Assembly: GCF_013602415.1 (NCBI RefSeq)
Contig: NZ_WPAG02000002.1
Coordinates: 3,537,480-3,601,479 of the forward strand
Source: Rhodococcus sp. B50
GTDB taxonomy: Bacteria; Actinomycetota; Actinomycetes; Mycobacteriales; Mycobacteriaceae
Length of the DNA: 64,000 nucleotides
Direction: 5' to 3'
Shown: positions 1 to 10,700 of the stretch, in pieces
Layout: each line of letters opens with the position of its first letter
Position numbering within the stretch: the stretch's first letter is position 1
Position numbers and translations under genes: made by a program
The notes under the pieces: model-generated
The model's database searches: none
Seen by the model: the letters and a program-made list of their open reading frames with translations, nothing else
What the model was told of the DNA's origin: nothing

Positions 1-2
1 GA

Positions 3-1634
3 CCGTCGCGGCGCATCCTCGGCATCGTCTTCGCGTCGCTGTTGCTCATGATGCTCACGCCCACGAAGTGGACGCACCATTTCGGTGTGTACGCGGGCCT
101 GGCCGCGTCGGTGGCGGCGCTCGCCGCGATCGGGGTGGGATCCGTCGGTATCCGCTCGGCACGCAACCGGGCGCTGTTCACCGCCGGGGTGCTGTTCGTC
201 CTGGCTATGGCGTTCACCGGCTCGAACGGCTGGTGGTACGTCTCGAGCTACGGCATCCCGTGGTGGGACAAGCCACCGTCGATCTCCGGCTACGCCTTCT
301 CCACGGCACTGCTCGGACTGACGGTGCTCACGCTGCTCCTCGCCGCATGGTTCCACCTGCGCGAGCCGTTCACCACGCCGCGCCCCGACCGCAACGGCAG
401 GGTCCGGGCGCTGGCGTCGGCGCCGCTCACGCTGGTCGCGGCGGCGGTGGTGTTGTTCGAAGTGTTGTCGCTGTTCAAGGGCGCGGTCTCGCAGTACCCG
501 GCCTACTCGATCGCGAAGTCGAACGCGGCGGCGCTCACCGGCGACCACTGCGCGCTCGCCGACGAGGTGCTCGTGGAGACCGACCCGAACGCGACGATGC
601 TGCAGCCCGTCGACGGTGATCCGGGTGAGGCACTGAGCGCGGGCACCGCAGTCGGCTTCACCCCGAACGGAGTGGCGCTCGACCTCACGGCCGACGCGGA
701 GACCACCACGACCGGTGGCGCCAACACGGTCGACAGCGAGGAGGGTGGCACCACCACCTCCACCAGCGCCGGCACCGAGGGCGGACGCACCAGCGACGAG
801 GGCATCAACGGCAGCACCGTGAAGTTGCCGTTCGGACTCGACCCGCAGACCACCCCGGTCCTCGGCAGCTATCGCGCCGGGGTGCAGCAGTCGGCCGAAC
901 TCGAATCCGGCTGGTACGCGCTGCCGGAGCGCACCGACGAGACACCGCTGCTGGTCGTGACCGCCGCTGGACGCGTGCGTTATGTCGACCCCGACGGTGT
1001 CATCACCCCCGGTCAGGAAGTCCTCCTCGAGTTCGGCACGACATCCGGCGAGGACGTGACACCGCTCGGTTCCGTCGCCCCGATCGACATCGGCCCGTCG
1101 CCCTCGTGGCGCAACCTGCGCGTGCCGAGCGACGCGATCCCCGCCGACGCCGACGCCGTCCGGATCGTCGTGAACGACGGTGACCTCTCCTCCGACCAGT
1201 GGGTCGCGGTCACCCCGCCGCGTATGCCGCGCATGGAGACCCTCCAGGAGGTCGTCGGATCCGACGCTCCGGTGCTGATCGACTGGTCGGTGGGTCTCGC
1301 CTTCCCGTGCCAACGCCCGTTCGGTCACCGCAACGGTGTCGCCGAGGTCCCCGAGTACCGCATCCTGCCCGACCGTGTCGGGGCCGACGCGACGAACGGC
1401 TGGCAGGACGACATCGGCGGTGGCCCGCTCGGCTGGATCCCGCTGCTGCTCAACGCCGAGACGGTGCCCACCTATCTCGATCACGACTGGGATCGCGACT
1501 GGGGATCGCTCGAGCAGTACCTCCCGATCGATCCGGAGGCCTCCCCCGCGGAGATCGGCACCGACGTGACGACCCGCTCCGGCCTGTGGTCGCCCGGCCG
1601 CATCCGTGACGGGGTACCGGTCCTGTTGGAGTAA
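3..1634 (+). CDS. Arabinosyltransferase, EmbA/EmbC-type (C-terminal part, truncated by window edge)
   Basis: This is the C-terminal 543 residues of an Emb arabinofuranosyltransferase (GT-C fold), which uses decaprenyl-phosphate-arabinose to extend arabinan of arabinogalactan or lipoarabinomannan outside the membrane. The reading frame is open from the window edge, so the N-terminal catalytic part lies outside. Visible are the last transmembrane helices, with the Emb signature PTKWTHHFG near the window start and NGWWYVSSYGIPWW after it. A large extracytoplasmic carbohydrate-binding C-terminal domain follows, ending in the conserved RDWGSLEQY and TRSGLWSPGRIR segments. It is strongly similar to the complete Emb protein 44 bases downstream, so the two are tandem paralogues, probably co-transcribed. 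I cannot decide between EmbA and EmbC without the N-terminus. A Thr/Gly/Glu-rich insert at about residues 225-265 of the fragment is paralogue-specific. Confidence 0.93.
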   Translation, partial: PSRRILGIVFASLLLMMLTPTKWTHHFGVYAGLAASVAALAAIGVGSVGIRSARNRALFTAGVLFVLAMAFTGSNGWWYVSSYGIPWWDKPPSISGYAFSTALLGLTVLTLLLAAWFHLREPFTTPRPDRNGRVRALASAPLTLVAAAVVLFEVLSLFKGAVSQYPAYSIAKSNAAALTGDHCALADEVLVETDPNATMLQPVDGDPGEALSAGTAVGFTPNGVALDLTADAETTTTGGANTVDSEEGGTTTSTSAGTEGGRTSDEGINGSTVKLPFGLDPQTTPVLGSYRAGVQQSAELESGWYALPERTDETPLLVVTAAGRVRYVDPDGVITPGQEVLLEFGTTSGEDVTPLGSVAPIDIGPSPSWRNLRVPSDAIPADADAVRIVVNDGDLSSDQWVAVTPPRMPRMETLQEVVGSDAPVLIDWSVGLAFPCQRPFGHRNGVAEVPEYRILPDRVGADATNGWQDDIGGGPLGWIPLLLNAETVPTYLDHDWDRDWGSLEQYLPIDPEASPAEIGTDVTTRSGLWSPGRIRDGVPVLLE

Positions 1635-1678
1635 GGGCGAGTGCCGTCACACCACGTCGCCGGATACCATCGACTCCC

Positions 1679-4600
1679 GTGCCCGACGACGTGACGACCT
1701 CACCCGCGCCCGCTCCGACCGCTCCACGGTCGATGGGCGAGGACCTTCGCACTCGGTACCGGACCGCGCGGCTCGTCGCCGTCGTCGCCGGGCTGCTCGG
1801 CATGATCTTGGCGCTGGCCACACCGTTCCTTCCGGTCCGCGTGACCGAGGCGACGATGTCGTGGCCGCAGGACGCAGCGGCGACCGACGTCGAATTGCCG
1901 TTGATGTCGCAGGTCCCCCTGCAGTTCCGCGCCACCGTGCCGTGCACCGCCATCGCGGGGATGCCCGCCGAGGGCGGCATGCTGCTCGCGACCGCCCCCA
2001 CCAGCGGGCAGGACGCCGCGCTCAACGCGATGTTCGTGCGGGTCGGCGCCGAGAACGTCGACGTCCTCGACCGCAACGTGGTGGTCGCGACCGCGCCGCG
2101 CGCCGACGTCGAGTCGGGTGCGTGCAGCGAACTGCAGATCTTCTCCGACTCCGAACGCACCACAGCCGAGTTCGTCGGCCTCTCCGACGAGAACGGCAAC
2201 CCGCGGGCCGGCGAGCTCACCGGCGACCTGCGGCCGCTCGTCGTCGGTGTGTTCAGCGACCTGCCGACCGCCGTTCCCGGCCTCGAGGTCACCGTCGACG
2301 TCGACTCCCGATTCACGTCGTCGCCGACACTGGTGAAATCCCTCGCGATGATCCTCGCGGTGCTGTCGACGGCGCTCGCGCTCGGCGCGCTGGCCAAGCT
2401 CGACGGCACGGACGGTCGTGGGCACCGCCGGTTCCTGCCGTCCCGTTGGTGGAAGTTCACCGGTGTCGACGTCGTCGTCGTCGTCACGCTCGTCGGCTGG
2501 CACTTCTTCGGCGCGAACACCTCCGACGACGGCTACCTGCTCACCATGGCCAGGGCGTCGGAGAACTCCGGCTACATGGCCAACTACTTCCGCTGGTTCG
2601 GTGTCCCCGAAGCTCCCTTCGGCTGGTACTACGACGTGCTGGCGGCGTTCGCGAAGATCTCCACGGCCAGCCCGTGGATGCGCATCCCGGCGCTGATCGC
2701 CGGAATCCTGTGCTGGATGGTCATCAGCCGTGAGGTGGTGCCGCGTCTCGGCCGGGCCGTGCGGCACAACCGCATCGCGCTGTGGACCGGCGGACTGGTC
2801 TTCCTCGCCTTCTGGCTGCCCTACAACAACGGTCTGCGGCCCGAGCCGATCGTCGCGCTCGGTGCGCTGCTCACCTGGTGCTCGATCGAACGCGCCATCG
2901 CGACCGGTCGTCTGCTGCCCGCCGCGACGGCGGTGTTCATCGGCGCCTTCACCCTCGCCGCGGCACCGACCGGCCTGATGTGTATCGCCGCGCTCATCGC
3001 CGGCATCCGGCCGATGACGCGGATCATCGTGCGCCGCCACCGTGAGGTCGGCACCCTGCCGCTGCTCGCCCCGATCGGCGCGGCCGGCCTGCTCGTGCTC
3101 GTCGTGGTGTTCTCCGACCAGACCCTCGCCGCGGTCCTCGAAGCGACCCGCGTGCGCACCATCATCGGCCCCAACGAAGAGTGGTGGAACGACTTCCTCC
3201 GCTACTACTACCTGATGGTGCAGACCGTCGACGGGTCGCTGCCGCGCCGCTTCGCGTTCCTCGTGATGCTGTTGTGCCTGTTCACGACACTGTTCGTGCT
3301 GCTGCGCCGCCGCCGCATCCCCGGGGTCGCCGTGAGCCCGACCTGGCGTCTGCTCGGCATCGTCTTCGGCACGATCTTCTTCATGATGTTCAACCCCACG
3401 AAGTGGACCCACCACTTCGGGGCGTACGCCGGCATCGCCGGATCGCTCGCGACGGTCACCGCCGTCGTGGTCTCCGCGAGCGCGTTGCGGTCGCGCCGCA
3501 ACCGCACGATCTTCCTTGCCGGACTGCTGTTCATCCTGGCGGTGTCGTTCGCGGGTATCAACGGCTGGTGGTACGTCTCGAGCTACGGCGTGCCGTGGTT
3601 CGACAAGACGGTCTCGCTGAGCGGCTACCAGTCGAGCTCGCTGTTCCTGATCCTGTTCGGGCTCGCGCTGGTACTCGTCGCGTGGCAGTACCTCCGCGAG
3701 GGATACGCGCCGCCGCCGGAGTCGCCGGAGACGAGGAAGGGCCGCCGGATCCGCGCCCTCGCGGCCGCGCCGCTCACGGTCGTCGCCGCGGCGATGGTGC
3801 TGTTCGAGGTGCTGTCGCTGCTCAAGGGTGCGGTGTCGCAGTACCCCGCGTATTCGCTCGCCCGGTCCAACATCGGTGCGGTCGCCGGGCAGACCTGTGG
3901 TCTCGCGAACGACGTGCTCGTCGAGGCGGACCCCAACGAGGGACGTCTCGAACCGATCATCGATCCGGGTAATCCCCCGGCGGACGGCGATCCGCTCGCC
4001 GGTGCTGCGCCGCGCGGCTTCACTCCCGACGGCGTGCCGTCCGATCTGACCGCCGACTACGTCGAGGTGAAGCCCGGTCAGGGCAACACCGACAACCAGA
4101 GCGTCGGCCCCACCTTCGAGACCGGCGCGGGCGGCGGCACCACGGGCGGCTCGGGTGAGCAGACCGTCAACGGCAGCACCGTGCGCCTGCCCTTCGGACT
4201 CGACCCGGCCGTCACGCCGGTGCTCGGCAGTTACCAGGACGGCGTGCAGGAACCCGCCTCGCTCACGTCGAGCTGGTACGCCCTGCCGGAGATCACCGAC
4301 GAGACGCCGCTGGTGATCATCTCCGCGGCCGGTCGCATCTGGTCGTACGACGACACCGGCGCACTGACCTACGGCCAGTCGCTGCTCGTCGAGTACGGCA
4401 CCCGCCAGGCCGACGGCACTGTCGAGGCGAAGGGCACCTACCTGCCGCGCGACATCGGTCCCGCACCGTCGTGGCGGAACCTGCGCGTGCCGCTCGCCGA
4501 CCTGCCCGACGACGTCGATGCCGTCCGCATCGTCGCCAACGACCCCAACCTCACCGGCGACCAGTGGCTGGCGTTCACGCCGCCGCGCGTCCCGACCCTC

Positions 4601-4987
4601 GAGCGGCTCGACGCCCAGCTCGGTTCCGAGCAGCCGCTCCTGCTGGACTGGGCCGTGGGTCTGCAGTTCCCGTGCCAGCGGCCGTTCGACCACTGGGCGG
4701 GCGTCGCCGAGATGCCGAACTACCGGGTCCTTCCCGACCGTCCGCTCGCGGTGTCGTCGACCGACACCTGGCAGTCCGCCGACAACGGTGGCCCGCTCGG
4801 CTTCGCGGAGGTCCTGGCGCGACCCGAGCAGGTGCCCACCTACCTGGAGAACGACTGGGGTCGCGACTGGGGTTCGGTGGAGCGGTACGTGCGCTTCTAC
4901 CCCAACGCGCAGCCGGCGGAACTGACCACCACCGAGGTGACGCGGTCGGGTCTGTGGAAGCCCGCGCCGATGCGCGTCTACGAGTGA
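1679..4987 (+). CDS. embB: Arabinosyltransferase EmbB-type, complete
   Basis: Full-length 1102-residue Emb protein, close to the usual 1,050-1,100. It transfers arabinofuranose from decaprenyl-phosphate-arabinose onto cell-wall arabinan at the outer membrane leaflet. An N-terminal helix (about residues 28-50) precedes a jelly-roll extracytoplasmic domain. The first large loop has the catalytic signature SDDGY at residues 282-286, where the first Asp is the family's catalytic base. Met290 in DDGYLLTMA aligns with M. tuberculosis EmbB Met306, the ethambutol-resistance hotspot, so the susceptible-type residue is present. Many helices and the C-terminal sugar-binding domain (RDWGSVERY, TRSGLWKPAP) follow. 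The start is GTG, 44 bases after the upstream paralogue. The symbol embB rests on its position as the last emb gene and on sequence recalled from EmbB; embA cannot be fully excluded. Confidence 0.9.
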   Translation: MPDDVTTSPAPAPTAPRSMGEDLRTRYRTARLVAVVAGLLGMILALATPFLPVRVTEATMSWPQDAAATDVELPLMSQVPLQFRATVPCTAIAGMPAEGGMLLATAPTSGQDAALNAMFVRVGAENVDVLDRNVVVATAPRADVESGACSELQIFSDSERTTAEFVGLSDENGNPRAGELTGDLRPLVVGVFSDLPTAVPGLEVTVDVDSRFTSSPTLVKSLAMILAVLSTALALGALAKLDGTDGRGHRRFLPSRWWKFTGVDVVVVVTLVGWHFFGANTSDDGYLLTMARASENSGYMANYFRWFGVPEAPFGWYYDVLAAFAKISTASPWMRIPALIAGILCWMVISREVVPRLGRAVRHNRIALWTGGLVFLAFWLPYNNGLRPEPIVALGALLTWCSIERAIATGRLLPAATAVFIGAFTLAAAPTGLMCIAALIAGIRPMTRIIVRRHREVGTLPLLAPIGAAGLLVLVVVFSDQTLAAVLEATRVRTIIGPNEEWWNDFLRYYYLMVQTVDGSLPRRFAFLVMLLCLFTTLFVLLRRRRIPGVAVSPTWRLLGIVFGTIFFMMFNPTKWTHHFGAYAGIAGSLATVTAVVVSASALRSRRNRTIFLAGLLFILAVSFAGINGWWYVSSYGVPWFDKTVSLSGYQSSSLFLILFGLALVLVAWQYLREGYAPPPESPETRKGRRIRALAAAPLTVVAAAMVLFEVLSLLKGAVSQYPAYSLARSNIGAVAGQTCGLANDVLVEADPNEGRLEPIIDPGNPPADGDPLAGAAPRGFTPDGVPSDLTADYVEVKPGQGNTDNQSVGPTFETGAGGGTTGGSGEQTVNGSTVRLPFGLDPAVTPVLGSYQDGVQEPASLTSSWYALPEITDETPLVIISAAGRIWSYDDTGALTYGQSLLVEYGTRQADGTVEAKGTYLPRDIGPAPSWRNLRVPLADLPDDVDAVRIVANDPNLTGDQWLAFTPPRVPTLERLDAQLGSEQPLLLDWAVGLQFPCQRPFDHWAGVAEMPNYRVLPDRPLAVSSTDTWQSADNGGPLGFAEVLARPEQVPTYLENDWGRDWGSVERYVRFYPNAQPAELTTTEVTRSGLWKPAPMRVYE

Positions 4988-5036
4988 GGGGTGGGGCGCG
5001 AGTAACGGATGTGACGCTCCGGGCGACACGCAGGTC

Positions 5037-5471
5037 ATGACGACCTCGAGGAAGATCGCATTCACGGCCGCCCTGGGCGCGGCTCTCGCGCTCGGCGTGG
5101 TCGCCGCTCCCGCGGCGTCCGCGGAGCCCGTCGTGGCCACGACCCTGAGCCCGGTGATCGGCGCGGCCGGTGGTACCGGGTCCGCGGGGTGGGGAGGTCT
5201 CCTCGTCAACGAGGGCGTGACCGTCGGTGTGGACCCCGAGCGTCCCGGCTTCTCGCGATTCGGCAGCAGCTTCCAGTGTCCGTGCCTCGTGAACTGGACG
5301 AACGTCACCACCGGACAGCGTGGCACCGTCACCCTGCCGATCTACCCGCCTATCCCCTCCGCAGGTTGGGAGTACCCCTGGTTCGAGACCGGGTCCGGAC
5401 GTATCGAGGCGGTCGTGACGACCACCGACATCACCTTCCTGCCGGGCCGGGGCTCCTGGACGGTTCCCTGA
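5037..5471 (+). CDS. Small secreted protein of unknown function
   Basis: Encodes 144 residues. The N-terminus is a clear Sec signal peptide: a basic start (TTSRK), an Ala/Leu-rich core and an AxA cleavage site (ASA before EPVV) at about residue 29. The mature part is about 115 residues, Gly/Pro/Trp-rich and predicted to be mainly beta structure, with one closely spaced cysteine pair (CPC) near the middle. I recognise no named domain. It follows embB by 49 bases on the same strand, so it may be transcribed with the emb genes, but no strong ribosome-binding site is visible before the ATG. An exported envelope protein is the limit of what the sequence supports. Confidence 0.7.
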   Translation: MTTSRKIAFTAALGAALALGVVAAPAASAEPVVATTLSPVIGAAGGTGSAGWGGLLVNEGVTVGVDPERPGFSRFGSSFQCPCLVNWTNVTTGQRGTVTLPIYPPIPSAGWEYPWFETGSGRIEAVVTTTDITFLPGRGSWTVP

Positions 5472-5531
5472 GCACGGCCCCACGACGCCACGCGCTGCGA
5501 GAATGCGGTTCCTGCAATCTAGAATGAGCGG

Positions 5532-6173
5532 GTGACCACCGAGAATTCAGCTGGGTCGACCCTGTCGCCCCGCGCCTCCGAGGCCGTGAAGAGAAGCCTG
5601 TCGCCCCGGCAGGAGGCCGCGAGCCGCGACGTCGACACCCTGATCCGGTGCGGACGCGAACTGCTCACCCGGGGCGAACCCGCCCGAGTCGCCGACATCG
5701 TGGCCGCCGCGGGACTCTCCAACGACGCTTTCTACCGCTATTTCAAGAGCAAGGGCGATTTCGTCGACGCCGTCGTCGAGGAGGGCGGGCACCGCCTCGT
5801 CCGGTATCTGCGTCACAGGATCGACAAGGCCGCCGACCCCGACGACGCCTTGCGCGCCGGCATAGCGGCCGTCCTCAGCCAGGCCGTCGATCCCGAGATC
5901 GCCGCCGCCACCCGCAATGTCGTGTCCTCCGCCGGTGGCCGGTCGCACGCACCGAAGGTGCGCGAGGATCTGGAGAAGGCGGTCGCGGAGGTGCTCGCCG
6001 TCCCCATCACCGAGCTGGGATCGACCGACCCGCAACGGGATTCGCTCACCACCTCGATCCTCCTGCTCGCGGTGATGGAGCATCTGCTGTGGAGGGAGGC
6101 GTCCACCTTCGACGCCGACGCAGAGGTCGAGCAGATCGTCGGATACGCGCGACGGGGCCTGCGCACGTCCTAG
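5532..6173 (+). CDS. TetR/AcrR-family transcriptional regulator
   Basis: Encodes 213 residues with a TetR N-terminal DNA-binding domain at about residues 33-80; the helix-turn-helix reads VADIVAAAGLSNDAFYRYF and continues KSKGDFVDAV, the family's standard layout. The C-terminal ligand-binding domain is all-helical and gives no clue to the effector. The start is GTG at 5532. The gene is convergent with the accD4-pks13-fadD32 operon and ends within a hairpin that probably terminates both. Position suggests but does not prove a role in lipid or envelope control. There is no divergent partner gene, so autoregulation plus distant targets is likely. Confidence 0.88.
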   Translation: MTTENSAGSTLSPRASEAVKRSLSPRQEAASRDVDTLIRCGRELLTRGEPARVADIVAAAGLSNDAFYRYFKSKGDFVDAVVEEGGHRLVRYLRHRIDKAADPDDALRAGIAAVLSQAVDPEIAAATRNVVSSAGGRSHAPKVREDLEKAVAEVLAVPITELGSTDPQRDSLTTSILLLAVMEHLLWREASTFDADAEVEQIVGYARRGLRTS

Positions 6174-6188
6174 TGCACAGGCCCCGTC
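6151..6188. terminator. Bidirectional hairpin between tetR and accD4
   Basis: The 15-base arms 6151-6165 and 6174-6188 are complementary with a single mismatch, around an 8-base loop that contains the TetR stop codon. The hairpin sits exactly between two convergent genes (stops at 6173 and 6199), as expected of a shared terminator. There is no long T tract. Confidence 0.7.
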
Positions 6189-6198
6189 GGCAACGGCT

Positions 6199-7740
6199 CT
6201 ACAGCGGCAGCAGATGGTGCTTCCGCGGGTTCTTGAACACTTCCTTGTCACGAAGAAGGTTCAGCGCCTTGCGGATTTCGAGGCGGGTGGTCGACGGCTC
6301 GATCACCGCGTCGACATATCCGCGCTCGGCCGCGATGTACGGCGTCGCGACATGCTCGTTGTAGAAGTTGATGAGCTGCTGGCGAACCGCCGGAGCGTTC
6401 TCGCCCGCGGCCTCGATCTGCCGGCGGCCGATCACCGCGACGGCCGATTCGGCACCCATCACGGCGATACGCGCGGTGGGCCACGCGAAGTTGATGTCGG
6501 CGCCGAGCTGCTTGGAACCCATCACCGCGTAACCGCCACCGTACGACTTGCGAACCACGACGGTCACCTTCGGCACCGACGCCTCGACGTACGAGAACAG
6601 GAACCGGCCGCCACGCTTGATGACGCCGATCTTCTCCTGCTCGACACCGGGCAGGAAGCCCGGGGTGTCGACGACGAACACGAGCGGGATGTCGTAGGCG
6701 TCGCACACGCGCACGAAGTGCGCGGCTTTGTCGGCGGCTGCGGCGTCGAGCGCACCCGACAGGTACAGCGGCTGGTTCGCCACGACACCCACGGCACGAC
6801 CGTCGACACGCGCGTAGCCGGTGATGATGTTCGGCGCGGTCTGCGAGCGGACCTCGAGGAAGTCGCCGTCGTCGAAGATCTTCAGCAGGATGTCGTGCAT
6901 GTCGTAGCCGGAGTTGTCGGCGTCGGGCATGAACGTGTCGAGTTCGAGATCGTCGGGCGTGATCTCCGATTCGAGACCGGGATTGACGATCGGCGGCTTC
7001 TCCTGCGCGTTGGACGGCATGTAGCTCAGGTACCGCCGCACCCACTCGAAGGCGGCCTTCTCGTCGGGCGCGACGTGGTGCACGTTGCCGTACTCGGCCT
7101 GCTGACGGGCACCACCGAGCTCCTCGAGGCTCACGCTCTCACCGGTGACCGCCTTGATGACGTCCGGGCCGGTGACGAACATGTGTGAGCCCTCGGTGGC
7201 GACCACGACATCGGTGTTGATCGGCGCGTAGACCGCACCACCGGCGCAGTTGCCGACGATCACCGAGATCTGAGGACACAGACCCGACAGCGGCTCGTGA
7301 CGCTTGCCGATCTCGCCGTACCAGGCGAGCGAGGTGACGGCGTCCTGCACGCGGGCACCACCGGAGTCGTTGATGCCGACGACCGGACAGCCGATCTTGA
7401 GCGCGAAGTCGAGGACCGCGGCGACCTTGCGGCCGAACATCTCACCGACGCTGCCGCCGAAGACGGTCTGGTCGTGGGAGAACACCGCGACCGGGCGGCC
7501 GTCGACCGTCCCGTGTCCGACGACGACGGCGTCGCCGTACATGGCGTCGTCGCGGCCGGGCGTCTTCATCAGCGCGCCGATCTCGACGAAGCTGCCCCTG
7601 TCGAGCAGCATGTCGATTCGCTCGCGGGCGCTCGGGATGCCCTTCTTCGCGCGCTTGGCGACGGCGAGTTCGCCCGCAGGCTCCTTCGCCACCTCCAGCT
7701 TCTCGCGCAGCTCGGCCAGCTTCTGTGCCGTGGTGCTCAC
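6199..7740 (-). CDS. accD4: Long-chain acyl-CoA carboxylase beta subunit AccD4
   Basis: Carboxyltransferase subunit, 513 residues, of the acyl-CoA carboxylase that with AccA3/AccD5/AccE5 makes the carboxylated C22-C26 extender used by Pks13 in mycolic acid synthesis. Both halves of the crotonase-like carboxyltransferase fold are visible: an N-terminal half with [13 protein letters not shown] and [11 protein letters not shown], and a C-terminal half with VDTPGFLPG and [13 protein letters not shown]. These are hallmarks of the propionyl-CoA carboxylase beta family. I chose the GTG at 7740 (protein VSTTAQKL), because it lies 8 bases after the pks13 stop, has GAGGAG just upstream and gives the family length; longer frames run into pks13. 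It is the last gene of fadD32-pks13-accD4, the same order as in mycobacteria and corynebacteria. Confidence 0.95.
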   Translation of the reverse strand: MSTTAQKLAELREKLEVAKEPAGELAVAKRAKKGIPSARERIDMLLDRGSFVEIGALMKTPGRDDAMYGDAVVVGHGTVDGRPVAVFSHDQTVFGGSVGEMFGRKVAAVLDFALKIGCPVVGINDSGGARVQDAVTSLAWYGEIGKRHEPLSGLCPQISVIVGNCAGGAVYAPINTDVVVATEGSHMFVTGPDVIKAVTGESVSLEELGGARQQAEYGNVHHVAPDEKAAFEWVRRYLSYMPSNAQEKPPIVNPGLESEITPDDLELDTFMPDADNSGYDMHDILLKIFDDGDFLEVRSQTAPNIITGYARVDGRAVGVVANQPLYLSGALDAAAADKAAHFVRVCDAYDIPLVFVVDTPGFLPGVEQEKIGVIKRGGRFLFSYVEASVPKVTVVVRKSYGGGYAVMGSKQLGADINFAWPTARIAVMGAESAVAVIGRRQIEAAGENAPAVRQQLINFYNEHVATPYIAAERGYVDAVIEPSTTRLEIRKALNLLRDKEVFKNPRKHHLLPL

Positions 7741-7748
7741 TTGTTCGT

Positions 7749-10700
7749 TCAGCTCCTCGAGGCCTCGATGTCGGCCAGCTTGCGGGTCAGGTCTTCCCCC
7801 ACCTTCGAGATGTACGGTTCGTCGACGATCTGCAGGTGATCGCCGCCGACGTGTACGACCTCGAGATCTTCGACGACCTCGCCCCAACCCCCATCGGGCT
7901 GCCGGGTGCCGAAGGCCGGCTCGAGATCGATCGCGTCGTCGTGGTACTTGTCGGCCATGTACAGCACGACCTTGCCGCCGTAGGGCGCGAGTTCCGCGGT
8001 CTGAATGGCACGGTTGTCGAGCCACGACGTGCGCTGGTGCTCGATGATGCCGCCGGGAATCTGCGCCCCGCTCAGCTCGAGCAGCCCCATCAGGATGCCG
8101 ATCTGCTCCTCGTCGCTGCCGGCCTCGGCCAGCAGGTCGTAGGGCAGCGGCGCGTCGATCCCGTAGGTCTTCTTCGCGAACGCCGAGTAACGCTGCCAGC
8201 GCTTGCGGATCTCGTCGGGCGTGTCCTCGACCTTCTCACCGGCCATGACCGTGTCGATGAGGCCGACGAGGCGCACGTCCTTACCCTTCTCGCGCAGCAG
8301 ACGGGCCACCGCGTAAGCGAGGACACCGCCGAGCGACCAGCCGCACAGTACGTACGGTCCGTCGCCCTGGATCTCTTCGATGAGTGGTAGGTACGCCTGG
8401 GCGCGGGTGTCGATCGGGCCCTCGGTGCGCTCGAAACCGAACACCGGGGTGTGCGCCGGGAGGCGGCGCAGCAACGGCTCGTATGCGACGGTCGATCCAC
8501 CCGCGGGGTGGAAGACGAAGACCGGCACGGCGTCCGATCCTTCGACGCGGGGCCGCAGCGTGCGCACCAGTCCGTCGATGCGGTCGGCGGATTCGAGGTG
8601 CTGCCGGACGGTCTCGGCGAGCTGTTCGATGGTCGAGGCGGCGAGCACGTCGTCGACGGTGATCTCGCCCTCGGACCGCTCGGTCAGCCGGGCGGCGAGT
8701 CGCTCGGCGTCGGCGCGGTCGAGCTTCGGCAGCGGGTTGAAGATGCCCTTGGCCGACCTTCCGGTGATCACCGCCCAGGAGGCGAAGGTCAACCGTTCCG
8801 CGGCGTCGCGCGGCGGCACGTCGACTCCGCTCGACTCCTGTTCGGGCTCGGTCGCTGCCGATGCCTCGGCCGTGGTCTGTGCTTCGGCCTCGGCGAGGAT
8901 CTGTTCGGCCTCGCCCACCGCGGTGGTGTCCTCGACCTGCGGGAGCTCGTCCTGCCCCGCGACCTGCGGGAGCTCGTGCTGTTCAGCAGCGGCGGCCCGT
9001 TCGGCTGCCTTCTCGGCGGCCTGCTGCTCGGCGAGCTGCGCGACCTCCTCGCGATTCTCGACGGCGTACCGCAGGTACTTCGCGACGTCGCGCAGACTCG
9101 CGTCCTTGACAGCCGACAGCTGCAGCTGGGGGATGTCGAACTCGTACTCGACGCGGTTCTTGATTCGGACGGCCATGAGCGAGTCGAGGCCCAGCTCGAT
9201 GAGCGGGATCTCGGCCGGCAGGTCCTCGGGCGCGTAGCCCATGGACTCGGCGACGATCAGCCTCAGGCGGTCGTCGAGGGTCTGCGATCCGTTCGGATCC
9301 CACTTGTCGCCGAACGACTCGACGACCTCGGGCAGCTCCTCGGCCTGCGCGGCGGGCTTCGCAGCAGCCGCGACGGGTGTGGGCAGCGGCTCTCCGGAGG
9401 TGACGACACCCTCGTGGACGAGCGTGAAACCGTCGCCGGTGTTCGCGTGCACCTGCAGCGACGCGCCACCCGGATGCCGGGTGAGCGTCGTGGTGAGGGT
9501 GCCGGTCGCGGGGACGTCGGTGTGCGGGATGGACGCGGTGAGCGTGACGTCGGACAGCACCTGCGAGGCCGCCGCGACGAGCAGTTCGGCCGTGTCGGTG
9601 ACGACGGAGGCCTGCACCTCCCAGACGTAGCGACCGTCGGGCAGGGCGACCCGGGCGCCCGGCACCCGGCCGTTGCCGGAGGTGCCGATGCTGGCGTCGA
9701 CCCAGTACGGCTTGCGGAGGAAGGCGGTGCGCGGCAGATCGGCGTAGTCGCCTTCCGGCAGCAGGGTCTTCAGGTCGACCGACTGCCCGTGCACGTAGAG
9801 CTGCGCGAGGGCGGCGAGGACGCCGAGCGACTCGTCCTCCTTGCGCTTCAGCGTCTGGATGAACTGGCCGTCCTGCACACCGGCGTCGAAGGCCGTCGCC
9901 GCAACCGACATGAGCGTCGCGGGGTTGGCGTTGAGCTCGACGAAGGTGGTGTGCCCGTCGGACAGGGCCTGGCGGATCGCCTGCGTGAAGTACACGCTGT
10001 GGCGCATGCCCTTGGTCCAGTACTCGACGTCGTGGATGCCGTCGTGACCTGCGCGGTAGAGGGTCTCCTGATCGACCGAGGAGTACAGGTCGACCTTCAG
10101 GCGGTGCGGTTCGATACCGGCGAGCTCGGCCGCGAGTTCGCCGAGGATCGGATCGACCTGCGAGGTGTGGCTCGCACCCTTGGTCTGCAGGACCCGGGCG
10201 AACTTCTCCTCGGCCTCGGCACGCGCGACGATCGCGTTGACCTGCTCCTGCGGGCCACCGATGACGGTGTGGGTCGGCGCCGCGTAGACGCAGACCTCGA
10301 GCTGCGGAAAGTCGGGCAGCACGTCGGTGATCTCGGCGGCGCTGTACTCGACGAGGGCCATGAGACGGATGTCGTCGCCGGTCAGGCCGGACTCGGCCTC
10401 ACCCATCAGACGCGAGCGTGAGCAGATGACGCGCACGGCGTCCTCGAGCGACAGTCCGCCCGAGATGTAGGCACCGGCGGCCTCACCCATCGAGTGGCCG
10501 ACGACCGCGGAAGGCTCGGCGCCGTGGTGACGCAGCAGCGCGGCGAGACCGATCTGGATCGTGAAGATGCCGACCTGCGCGGTCTCGACGTCGTAGTCCT
10601 GCGCGTCGTCGAGGAACTTCTCCTTCATGGAGTAGCCCGACTCGTCGTAGATCAGCTCGTCGACCTCGTCGACGGCCGCCGCGAAGACCGGGTTCTCGAG

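Noticed and set aside
3..4987. Possible assembly duplication of one emb gene
   Set aside because: The two copies differ throughout, including in their low-complexity inserts, and tandem emb paralogues are normal in this order.
1700..5332. Very long open frame on the minus strand opposite embB
   Set aside because: It is antisense to a gene with unmistakable Emb motifs, is Arg/His/Asp-rich low-complexity sequence, and has no domain. Such frames are common where high GC removes stop codons.
7741..8025. N-terminal extension of AccD4 into the pks13 3' end
   Set aside because: The extra residues are Arg-rich and out-of-frame translation of the Pks13 thioesterase; GTG 7740 gives the family length.
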